Source of the DNA: Chamaea fasciata
Taxonomy: Eukaryota; Chordata; Aves; Passeriformes; Sylviidae
Direction: 5' to 3'
Assembly: GCA_029207755.1 (NCBI GenBank)
Contig: JARCOQ010000025.1
Location: forward strand, 4,394,820-4,458,819
Length of the DNA: 64,000 nucleotides
The position numbers and the translations under genes were made by a program. A model generated the notes under the pieces. It was not told where the DNA came from and made no database searches. It saw nothing but the letters and a program-made list of their open reading frames with translations. The first letter of the stretch is position 1. Every line of letters starts with the position of its first letter. Shown piece after piece: positions 12,546 to 21,614 of the stretch.

Positions 12546-12989
12546 CAGTGCTGGGGGACTGGCAGGAGGAGCTCCATGAGCCCAGGGCATCCTGCTGGAG
12601 GTTGTACTTTACAGATGTGTCACTTTGGCTCTTCAGCTGGGGACATGCTGACCTGGCAGGGAGGGAAAATAAAGCCGGCTTGGGGTCTCCCTCCATCCCA
12701 TGGGGACTGGCCGGCTGGGGGCAAAGGCAGGAGGGGTGCAGGCAGCAGGGAGGTGGCAGAACCTGGGGCTGGTGGGTATCAGGGATGTTTGGGTGGGGTC
12801 CTGAAAAATGAGATTTCTGCTCCAGGCTTGCATGAGCCCACTGGAACCAGTCAGGCACACTGGGGCGAATGACCACGGGGTCTGGCACAGGATCAGCCCC
12901 AGAATTCAGGGGGGCAGGAGCATCCCCCCATCTCCCCCAGCCTCCTTTCAGCTGGCAAAACGTTACCACCTAGCGGGTGCCTTCCCAAA

Positions 12990-13340
12990 ACCCACGGTTT
13001 TTTGGAGCTGATTCCTGGCGCCGGTCGGGACAGGAGCCAGGAAAACGCGGCCAAACGCGTTTGTGCCGGGATGAAAGTGCCCGGTGGCCTCGGCCAGGGG
13101 CTGGGGCTGCGGGGGCTCGGCTGCCCGGGGACCCGGCGGGCTGGCGCGGGGCCAGCGCTGGGGACAGAAGCGCCGAGTGCCGCGGTTTGTCAGCAGCAGC
13201 AGCAGCGCCGGGAGCGGGCGGTGATTCACCGCTTCCCAGCAGCTGATATTTATTACTCAGCCTCGCTACGGGGCCGACATGAAATGTGGTGGTACAGGGA
13301 GGGGGAACAAACACGGAGCAGGGGGCGGCAGCGTCGCCCG
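12990..13340. promoter_or_regulatory. CpG-rich block with adjacent AT-rich motif
   Basis: High CpG density from about 13000 to 13230, followed by GCAGCTGATATTTATTACTCAG at 13240-13261. No exon is recognised. Confidence 0.35.
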
Positions 13341-13432
13341 TGAAACCTGATGGGTTTCCCCATCCTCCCCCTCCCGCTGCTCTCTCCGGCTGGTGGATTT
13401 TGATGGAGGAAAATAAACGCTCACAAAAATCA

Positions 13433-13448
13433 CTCTCTCTCTCTCTCG
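13433..13448. repeat. (CT)n dinucleotide run
   Basis: About eight CT units. Confidence 0.9.
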
Positions 13449-13865
13449 GCTTGTCCCCGTTTGCCCTGTGCCTTGGCAGCTCCGCCGGGGTGGGCTGGGA
13501 CGTGGCGGGAATGGGAGCGAGGAGGGAGGGACGGCAAGAAGGGGCTCCCCTGGGACGCTTGGCCCCAGCAGGGTGATGGGACTGAACTGAGACCCTCCTC
13601 CTGAACGGGACCCCCTTCCTGCAGCCTGTTTTCTGTTGCTTTGGAGAAAACCAGTCACGCTGCGGAACTGCCTAAGGTATGCAGGCATGAGACCTGCCCG
13701 GGTCAGTCCACGGATGGGAGGCAGGAATGGGATCCCTTGGGATGGAGAGGTAGAAGAGAAGGGGACAGGTCCCCCAGCTGGTCCCCAGGGCTTGTCCTGC
13801 ACCCTGAGGAGGGAGCTGTGGGGAGAGTGAGGCAGTTTGGATCTGGGGCTGGATCTGATGGAGGG

Positions 13866-14040
13866 AGATGGATCCACACAGCAGGATGGATCCATGGCAG
13901 CAGGATGGATCCACACAGCAGGATGGATCCACACAGCAGGATGGATCCATGGCAGCAGGATGGATCCACACAGCAGGATGGATCCATGGCAGCAGGGTGG
14001 GTCCACGGCAGCAGGATGAATCCATGGCAGCAGGATGGAT
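13866..14040. repeat. 18/19-bp minisatellite with internal GGATCC
   Basis: About nine tandem units of two alternating forms, GGATGGATCCACACAGCA (18 bp) and GGATGGATCCATGGCAGCA (19 bp). The last three units are more diverged. Related degenerate GGATGGA sequence continues to about 14180. The array is open in several frames on both strands, which explains the long repetitive open frames here. Confidence 0.95.
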
Positions 14041-15077
14041 GTGGTGCAAAGCAAGGGAGCCAAAGCAGAACGATGCAGCTGCTGTGAGGGGCCAGATCCA
14101 GCACAGGGGGATGGATCGGATGCGGGCGGCTGGTTCTGCTGCAGGGGATGGAGCTGCTGCAAAGGGACGAGTCTGATGCAGAGGGATGTGACTCAGAGTG
14201 ACACGAGTGCAGGGCTTTGTGTGTCTCCCTCCCCAGCCCTGCCATCAGCCCCGGCCTGATCCCCTCTCCCACCCCAGCAAATGGGTCCATCACCTCCTCC
14301 TGTCTCCCCAGCAGAGCCCCACCTGTGCCTCAGTTTCCCTGTGCAGCCAAGAGGCAGAGGTTGCTCCGTCCCGTTTCCCCGTGTGCCTCCATGTGTCCAT
14401 CCGCCCCTCCAGCGGCACGGCGAGGACGGGGGCTCCGACCTCCTCCTGCAGCAGCCGGGAAGGGCCGGTGTGAGCTTCCCTCCGGGTTATTTATCACCGG
14501 CTCCAAGTGCCGGTGTGCGGCGGCAGCTCCCGGGGATATTTTTAGCCCGCTGCAGGGAATCACGGCGGCAAGGGCTCGGGAGCAGCAGGGGGGAGGCAGA
14601 GCGGGAGAGGTGCCGCAGCACGGAACCCTGCCAGCATTCCTGCTCCAAAAACCCTTTCTAGGGAGGAACCCCTCTCCAGGATGGCTGTGGGGTCACACCT
14701 GGGCTTGGCACCGTCACCTCCCTTCATGGCCCGCTGGGAGCCGGGTGACCAGGTCCCTGTGACACCCAGCAAGAGGGGGCTGCAGGCTGGGCTGGGCCAC
14801 GCACCGAGGAGCCGAGGGCGGCTGCAGCACAGGAGCTGTGCAGGCTGCTGCTGTCTGCTCGAGACAGGAAGACATTAGAGAGCAGCACTGTCTGCATCCC
14901 TAATGGCCTGCTCCTGCTCCCCCTCCCAGCGCTGCGCCGGGGGCTGCGGGAGAGCCGGGCCAGGGACCCCCGGGTGCTCCATCCCTGCGGTGGGTGCTGC
15001 TGCCTGCACCCTGTCCCCGTGGGTGGGTGCTCTGCAGCACCCGTGTGGCACTGCCACACACCCCCGTGTGCACATGG

Positions 15078-15098
15078 ACACACACACACACACACGTG
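15078..15098. repeat. (CA)n microsatellite
   Basis: About eight to nine CA units, flanked by further alternating purine-pyrimidine sequence (CACGTGTGCAT). Confidence 0.93.
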
Positions 15099-15184
15099 TG
15101 CATCGCTGGCAGGGAGAGCACCCACCGTGAGCTCTGGGCTCACCCACCCAGGCCTTGCTGAGCGGGGAGGGACCCCTTGTGCCA

Positions 15185-15197
15185 CCCCCCCCCCCCC
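15185..15197. repeat. Poly-C tract (13 C)
   Basis: An uninterrupted run of 13 C. Confidence 0.95.
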
Positions 15198-15554
15198 AAA
15201 CGTTCTGTAGTTTTATTCTCCTGTGGCCCTCTTAGCCCCAGTGCCAACAACACTCCCCATTTCCCACACCCCAAAGCCCATTGCAGCCTACAGCAGCTGC
15301 GGAGCACTGGGTGGCTGCTTCCCAGGCACCCCAGGATCTGGGCACACGAGGATGTGGGCACGCAGGACCAGGGCTGGGTGACCCAGGGTGTAGGGCTCAG
15401 CATCCAGAACCAGAGCTGCACACCCCAAGATGCAGGGCAGGATTCCCAGGACCAGGGACAGACACCCTGGGGACAGGGATGGACAGACACCCACCCCGGG
15501 CAGCGCCGGCGGGGCATGGGGCTGATGTGTGAGGCACCGCCCTCGTGTTCCAGG

Positions 15555-15875
15555 CAGTTTCCCAGTTTATTTTCTCCCCTATTAGATTCCAGCTGGCAGG
15601 ATGGTTCCTATAAATATACATAAGGGCTCATTTACATGACGGTTTATTCGGGAGCAAATTCCACAGCTGCCTGGCAGACGCTGCTGCAGTGGGTGAGAGT
15701 CGTGCCCGAAACCAACCCTGCCTCAGTTTCCCCATCTACAACCCAGGCGACAGGGAATGGTTTTCCCCACATTTTTGACAATCCGTTCCTGGAGAACCCA
15801 GGGTGTTATTATCAAGGCTATTTATAGCCCGCTAAATGTGTTATTAATATGATTATTTGCCGTCTGGCAATGGGT
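15555..15875. promoter_or_regulatory. Candidate enhancer with MEF2 and E-box motifs
   Basis: An AT-rich island of about 320 bp. It contains a perfect MEF2 consensus (CTATTTATAG, 15818-15827), a near match (CCTATAAATATA, about 15607-15618), CAGCTG E-boxes at about 15591 and 15664, and TAAT-rich sequence (GTTATTAATATGATTA, GGGTAATTGCC). MEF2 plus E-box pairing is typical of muscle enhancers. No frame encodes a recognisable protein. Confidence 0.45.
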
Positions 15876-16084
15876 AATTGCCCTGGGTGGGGACGACACC
15901 AGCGTGTGTGAGCTGCTGCATGGGGACAGTCTCAGATCCAACCTGCCTCCAGCTGAGGGGAAAACTCACTCCAAAACCTCAGGAGGGCACTGGGACGTGC
16001 CTGGTGGGTGCTGGGGGCCCAGGGCAGAACCGGGGACTCAGGGCAGGTGAGGGGCTTTGGTGGCTCCGTGCTCCAGCGCTGGAG

Positions 16085-16180
16085 TCCAGCTCTTGTTTCG
16101 ATCATGATGATTAGCTGAGTCACAGCTGGGGTGCTGCTAATTAAATGTATTTCTTAATTAACAAGATCACAGAGAAGGCC
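16085..16180. promoter_or_regulatory. Candidate element: MARE/NF-E2-like site and homeodomain cores
   Basis: GATTAGCTGAGTCACAGCTG contains GCTGAGTCA (16114-16122), an NF-E2/MARE half-site, overlapping a CAGCTG E-box. It is followed by GCTAATTAAATG and TTCTTAATTAACAAG. An AT-rich island in GC-rich surroundings. Confidence 0.45.
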
Positions 16181-16489
16181 TGCCAGCCCGGCTTGGCTTT
16201 CAATCACGGCTGACAGAGGCAGCTGCGGCCACGGGGCACGGCGGGCCCGGGGTGTGGCGAGCATCCCAGCGCTGCCCCGCGGCCACTGCGCTGCCCTCCT
16301 GCTCCTCCTGCCGCTCCCGCCAGCAGCAGGAGCGTGAGGATGAGGAGGGCTCATGGCCAGCATCACCCAGCCCCCGGCTGTCCCACTCGGGGCCGCGGTG
16401 AGTGTGTCGGGGCTCAGAGCACACCCCCTGCTCCTGCCCTGTGACTCAGGGCTGCTTCATCCCTCCCTGCCACCTGAGCCCTGACCGAG

Positions 16490-16560
16490 CCTGGCTATTA
16501 ATTAATATTAATAACAACCCCCTGCAGCTGCTATTCACTGACCTCGAAGCACAACCTGAA
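16490..16560. promoter_or_regulatory. AT-rich patch (TTAATTAATATTAATAA)
   Basis: A short AT-rich run at about 16498-16514 preceded by a TGACTCA core at 16442-16448. Possible part of the same regulatory block as 16.09-16.18 kb. Confidence 0.3.
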
Positions 16561-16779
16561 GTAACCCCCAGTCCAGTTCCCTGATGGGGAAATCTCCACT
16601 CCCCACCGGATGGGGAAACTGAGGCATGGGAACTGGGGCAGGAACCGTGCCAGAAGCTTTCCCTGCTCACCCACAGAGCCTGGGAGATGGGGAAGCAAAA
16701 CTCCAGGGACTCCCCCCAGCCCCACGGCAACGCATGGACGGCTGAGCCGGAGTGGGTGAAGAGGGTTTTCCTAGCTGGG

Positions 16780-16866
16780 GAAAAAAAAAAAAGAAAAAAA
16801 AAAAGAAAAAGAGAGAGAGAAGAAGAGAAAAGGACAATAAATAACTAAATAAACAAATAAACAAGC
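16780..16866. repeat. A-rich / GA-rich tract
   Basis: Long A runs broken by single G, then GAGA repeats, then AAATAA-type repeats. Low complexity; possibly a decayed poly-A tail on the plus strand, with no source element visible. Confidence 0.9.
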
Positions 16867-17610
16867 CCATTGTGCCCCCCATGTTGACAGCTCTGCCCCA
16901 CGGCAAGGGGCTGAGTCTCCCTGGGAAGTGGGAGGTTGAGCTCCCGGAGCGGATTTCGCGTGTCCTCGCCCGCCGCCGCGGGCGGGAGTCGGAGCTGGGG
17001 CTTCTCCCGGTTTTTGGCAGTCTGGTCATGTCCTGCCGGCACAGCAGCAGGACTGAGTCACGTTCCAGCGGCAGCAGTGACTCACGGCCACCCCAGCCTC
17101 CCGGGGAGCAGCCGGCACATTGCAGAGATTCCTGGATGGAGGAAGGAAAATAAAATTAAATAAAAACAACTGCCAGCTTCCCCCCACCACCACCACCTCC
17201 GCCCCTTCTTCCTTCCCCCAACCTCCTGCAACACAGGCGCAAACAGCAAATTCCTGCGCCACCGGGAAACACCTCCCGCCTCGCCAGACGCCGGGATGCA
17301 CGACCTGCTTCTCAACTGCACGAAATGTCCTTTTTCCGGCACCTGCGGGGGCCACCGGAAAACAGGTGGAAGCCTCCCCCTGTCAAAGGCTCCCCCAAGC
17401 ATGGGGACACCCCCACAGCGAGGTCCTGCACGTGCATTGCAAAAATGGGGGGCAGCTGGGTGGATCCTGGGATCCCCCTCCTGATCTGAATTGCTCCCTG
17501 AGGGACCTGGGGGGGTGAAGAGCAGGGTGGGGTACCCCAGTCCTGAGGGTACACAGTCCTGGCTGTGGGCTGTTGGTTTGTTGTTTGGTTTGGGTTTGTT
17601 TTTATATTTT

Positions 17611-17626
17611 GGGGGGGGGGGGGGGG
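17611..17626. repeat. Poly-G tract (16 G)
   Basis: The longest uninterrupted G run in the window, preceded by TTTG repeats. It has G-quadruplex potential. Confidence 0.95.
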
Positions 17627-17913
17627 AATGGATATCACAAATATTTGACATCATTTAGCATCATCTCACATCCTTAAATCCCCGCATGCAGGGGGTGTCC
17701 CCAGACTCAGGGGACACGGGGGAACCCGCAGCCCTGGCACGGCGGGGAGCGATGCCCCGGGGCAGGGCTCTGCTGTGGCTGCCTCCCAACTCCATTTATT
17801 TGTCATTTAAAGCACTTGGCGGGAGCAGCGGGAGCCCCGGTGGGCTGCAGAGGTTGCACGGTGGGAGAGGCTGAGCTGCTGCAGCTCCGGCACCGCGGCG
17901 CTGCGGCAAGAGC

Positions 17914-18115
17914 TGCCCAAAATCACTCAGCGAGGGGGGAAATGCCCAAAATCACTCAGCGAGGGGGGAGCTTCCCCACTGCCCCACAGTGAGGGTTGTG
18001 CTACCCAAAATCTCCCAGGGAGGGATGCGCTGCCCCAAGAGCTCCACAGCAAGTGTTGTCCTGTGCAGCTCTCCTTGTCTCACATCCCACAGTGAGGGAT
18101 GTGCCGTCCCCGAGC
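17914..18115. repeat. Degenerate ~29-bp minisatellite
   Basis: Two near-identical copies of TGCCCAAAATCACTCAGCGA followed by a G run start at 17914 and 17943. Diverged relatives follow to about 18110 (CCCCACAGTGAGGG, CCCAAAATCTCCCAGGG, CATCCCACAGTGAGGG). Confidence 0.8.
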
Positions 18116-18929
18116 AGGGAGTCACAGCCCCTCCAGGGAATACCCCTATGGAACTCAACACCTACAAGCAAGAGCCCCCAGTGTGTGGGGCTGGCCCCTA
18201 TGGAGCCCAGCACCCACACAGCCAAAGGCCAGGGGTTATAGAGCAAAACCTGCTGCCCCAGCAGAGCTGACCCCTAAAGAACAGTCCCTAGAGAGCACAA
18301 ACCCCATGTTGTGCAGAGGGACCTGCGATTGGTGAGCAAGAGAACATGCCCAGTGGAACAGTCCCCAAAGAGGGGGAGTGCCAACCATGTAGAGAACCCC
18401 CCTACAGAGCCTGTCCTCGTCGATCAAGAGCCCAGAGAGCAGCTGCCGGAGCAGCCCTGCAGGCTGGGGCTGTGTGGGTCTATGGGCACACATGGTTCCC
18501 ATCCCACTTCACACCCGGAGGGGCACCAGCCCAGGCCCTGCTGGGCCCCTTCCTGGGCATCAGGGGGAGATTGCCCGGCACAGAGCCCTGCAAGGGGGAC
18601 CACAGCTGTGCCCCTGCCAGCCCCCTCTGCTCGCTCATGCCCTTGAACCTCTCCACAGGCCCCTCCTGCAGCGTGGATGGAGGTGTGGGACCCTGCTGGG
18701 GTTTGGGATCAGCACGGGACAGTGCAGCCTCTGCAAGGCAGCAGCTGCAGGGACACGCGTTCCCCCAGGCCCGGGCTGGGTGCTCTCTGTGATGGGTGTC
18801 CCGGCCCCAGCGCAGGCACTGTGGGTTTCACAGCGTATTTTGGTCAGTGCTTACGAGAAGAGGCGTGGTGGGGCCCGCGGGGGGGATGCCAGTAAATGGC
18901 CTGTGAGCCTTCCCCATTCTCGAGAATAG

Positions 18930-18970
18930 GAAACTGTGACTTCTGCATGGGGGTTTCACTTTCTGCTCTG
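18930..18970. promoter_or_regulatory. Interferon-response-like site (ISRE/IRF) downstream of FGD2
   Basis: The minus strand reads AGAAAGTGAAACC (complement of 18952-18964), matching the GAAAnnGAAA core bound by IRF factors, alone or with PU.1. A further GAAACTGTGA lies 15-20 bp to the left. FGD2 is an antigen-presenting-cell gene in mammals, which makes an IRF site about 2.2 kb beyond its stop codon plausible. Function is inferred from motif only. Confidence 0.4.
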
Positions 18971-19666
18971 GAGGCGAGAGGCCAAACTGCTCTGCTTGAC
19001 CACTGCTGTGGCACCGCCCGGGGGCTGAGACAGGATGGGCAGACAAAATTCACCAGTGTATTCTCTGCACGTGTAAATACTATTTTAAAAAAATTTAATC
19101 ATTATTTTATTTTTTTTTTTTTGTAGGAAAGCAGAGTTGGGGAAATCATACAAACCCCTTAAAGTCCCGTCTCCCACCCTCCTGTCTCGGGATGCTCAGG
19201 GCAGTGATGCTGTCTCCCTTTGAGGGTGGCACGATGCCAAAGCCACTGCAGTGACCTGCCCTAGTGCCCTGCCATCCCCTCCATCCCTGGGCCACCTCTC
19301 CCCTGTGGCAGCCCCTTCCCGAGGCACTCATGGGTGCTGCAGTGGTCCCGAGGGTGCTGGGGGTCAGGAGAGAGGAGAGCAGAAGCTGGTAAAAATAGCC
19401 CCAGGTGCCCTCTGCCCCGGGAGCGATTCCTCGCTGGGTAAACAGGAAATCTATTCTTAGGCCATTGACGAGCCCAGGGCTGAGGGCAGCTCCCTGCTCC
19501 GGGCTTGTTTTGTTCCTTGCTGACACAGGGGTGACGCCGAGGTGGAAGGGCCACCACGAAGAACCTTCCAGCCCCGAGGGCTTCCCCTTGCTCACTCCTT
19601 CCTCCCAGCAGCACCCTGCGCTCCCCGGCTTTTCCAGGGCTGCTGGGGATTCCCTTTCCCACGGGG

Positions 19667-19762
19667 TGACGGTGGGAGGTGAGGGCTGTTTTGGGGTGTC
19701 TCTGGAAAGCCCTGTGATGGTGGGAGGTGAGGGCTGTTTTGGGGTGTCTCTGGAAAGCCCTG
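19667..19762. repeat. 48-bp tandem duplication
   Basis: Two almost identical copies of a 48-bp unit containing GTGGGAGGTGAGGGCTG and TTGGGGTGTCTCTGGAAAGC. The copies differ at one position (GACGG versus GATGG), implying a recent duplication. Confidence 0.95.
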
Positions 19763-21152
19763 TTTGTGCTGTTTGCATCTGGGCTCAGCCCCGTGCTCGG
19801 TGACACCCTGAGGGGTAACTGCTTTGGCAGAGCTCTCGCCCTGGCATCCAGCTCCTCTCCCCCTTCCTTGACGGGATCTCTCAGTTTGGAGGAGATAAAG
19901 CCACCACAGTTTGGCCTTTCCCAGGATGAGCTGAGTGGAGTAGACTGAGGAAGGACATTGCTCACGGCTTTTTCATGTCTCCCCAGTGCCCCCCAGAGTG
20001 GTGACAGCTGTGGTTCATCTTTACCCCCCCCCCCATCCTTTCCCCAGGTGTCGTTCCCATCTGCAGTATCCTGCTCCACCTCCCTTCCCAGTCTGCACGG
20101 ATCTGTTCAGCCGGTGACACCCCCGGGCTCTGCCCACGGTGCAGTGCTGGAGCTGCGGCATGGTCCAGGCACAGGGAGCAAGCCCTGCCTGCCAGGGCTC
20201 GTGGGCTCCTCCAGCTCTGTGCATGAGGCCCTGGCAGGCTCAGAAATGGCAACTTCTGCCTGGGCAACAATTTTTTGGGGAGCTAAAGAGGATGCAGAGA
20301 GAAAAATGTGGGGCTGCAGCCTAAAGAACTGACTGAAATGAACAGAGGTTCTCGTTATGCTGATGATGGAGAGGGGGATCCCCTCTGTGTCTCTCTGAGA
20401 CCTGTGTCTCCCCAGCATCACCTGTGTGGACATGACCTTTTCCTGGAGTGTTTTCCCCCAGGAAATATGTAACTGAGGGAGGTACAAGGCTGGAAATCCA
20501 GGGAAAGTCTGGGATGGACAGGAGTGTGGGCTGGCTCAGTGAGGCAGGTGAGGGCTCTCTGAGGTTAAGGGGCACCCCCCCACCACGGAACTGCACTGTG
20601 AGGCAAGGAATGGTGACAAGGTGGAAAAGGGACATCCTGAATCCAGCACTGGGGTCGCTGGGCTGTGAGGCTGAGCTACCAGCTGGGTCGCTGACATATT
20701 TGTGCCATATACGGCCACGGGGACAGTCCCAGGAGGCTCTCTGGACAGCACACGCCCAAAGAAGGCAGCACGGAGCGCAGGGAGGGCTGGCAGTGGCATT
20801 TATCTCGGCAGTCCCCGTCCCGCACTCTCCCGATCGGGGCAGCCCCGCGCCGCCCGCGCACGGACGGGCCGGTGCTGCCCTCGCGTGGCCGCGGGCGGCA
20901 CCGCACCGCGCCCGGGGCCGCGCTGCCCAAAATCAGCCCCCGCTCCCTCCACTCCCAGAGCCTCTGGAGAGCGAGGAGGGAGGAAAAGGGGATCCAGCAT
21001 GTCTGTGTGTGGTGGCAAACGTGTCCCCATCTTGCCCCGATCACCATGGAAAACCAGAACGCGGAGATGTCGGGGGTCTGTCCAAAGCCAGCAGTGAGAG
21101 CAGACGGGGGAGGCGTGACCCCCGCCCAGGCAGCGCAGGGGTGGGAATGGCC

Positions 21153-21614
21153 TCATTCTGCTTCATCACAGGGGCCTGCATCCTCCTCCTCCTCCTCCGG
21201 GTCTGTGATCCCCGCGGCAGAGCACGCCATGGCCTTCATCCAGCGTTGTTTCAGCTCCTCAGTGTCGGCCACGAAGGTGAACACCTGCCGCGACTGCACC
21301 AGCTGGAAGAGGTGCCGGGACTCGCTCTGGGGCATGTCCCGCACCTGGTAGCCCAGCAGGGGGATGGAGGTGTGGGCTCGGACGTCCTGCCAAGAAGAGA
21401 GACAACGGTGGGAGGCAGGGGATGGGCACAACGGGATGTCCCCTGGGGGTGGATTCGAGCCAGGCCTCACCTGAGGAGCTGCATAGATGTAGAGCACGAG
21501 GGGATCGTCCTGGGGGATCACGAACCAGCCCCGGGTGCCCCCCTTGCCGTTCTTGTCCAGCAGCTGCAGGGAACTGCAGAGCAAACTCCTGCTTGATACC
21601 TCTGCAGCTCCTTT
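21153..21614 (-). other. FGD2: FGD2 second PH domain exons and acidic C-terminal tail
   Basis: Exons 21614-21471 and 21386-21153 encode the C-terminal PH domain ([20 protein letters not shown], then [10 protein letters not shown] and [18 protein letters not shown]). The protein ends with a run of five glutamates and an aspartate encoded by a short GAG-type repeat (CTC on the plus strand, about 21181-21198), before the stop at 21155-21153. The acidic tail is longer than in human FGD2, whose end is only mildly acidic. Confidence 0.9.

Larger units (their letters stand above)
18116..21150. other. Intergenic region 3' of FGD2; includes its 3' UTR
   Basis: Apart from the ISRE-like site, the 48-bp duplication, a T-rich tract at 19096-19124 and a CpG-rich block at 20800-20950, nothing is recognised. 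The FGD2 3' UTR must occupy the part just left of 21153. Its poly-A site could not be fixed: on the minus strand GATAAA occurs near 20800 and AATAAA near 19106-19111. Confidence 0.45.

Noticed and set aside
13866..14040. Possible CRISPR-like array
   Set aside because: The units are contiguous with no spacers, and the genome is vertebrate; it is a minisatellite.
13703..14293. Repetitive open frames over the BamHI-type minisatellite
   Set aside because: The repeats keep several frames open on both strands; there is no evidence of coding.
1..21150. Search for PIM1 exons left of FGD2
   Set aside because: No kinase motifs (glycine loop, HRD, DFG) occur in any splice-flanked frame.
20448..21596. 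382-codon plus-strand open frame
   Set aside because: It runs antisense across the FGD2 terminal exons and has no recognisable domain; it is open because of GC-rich composition.
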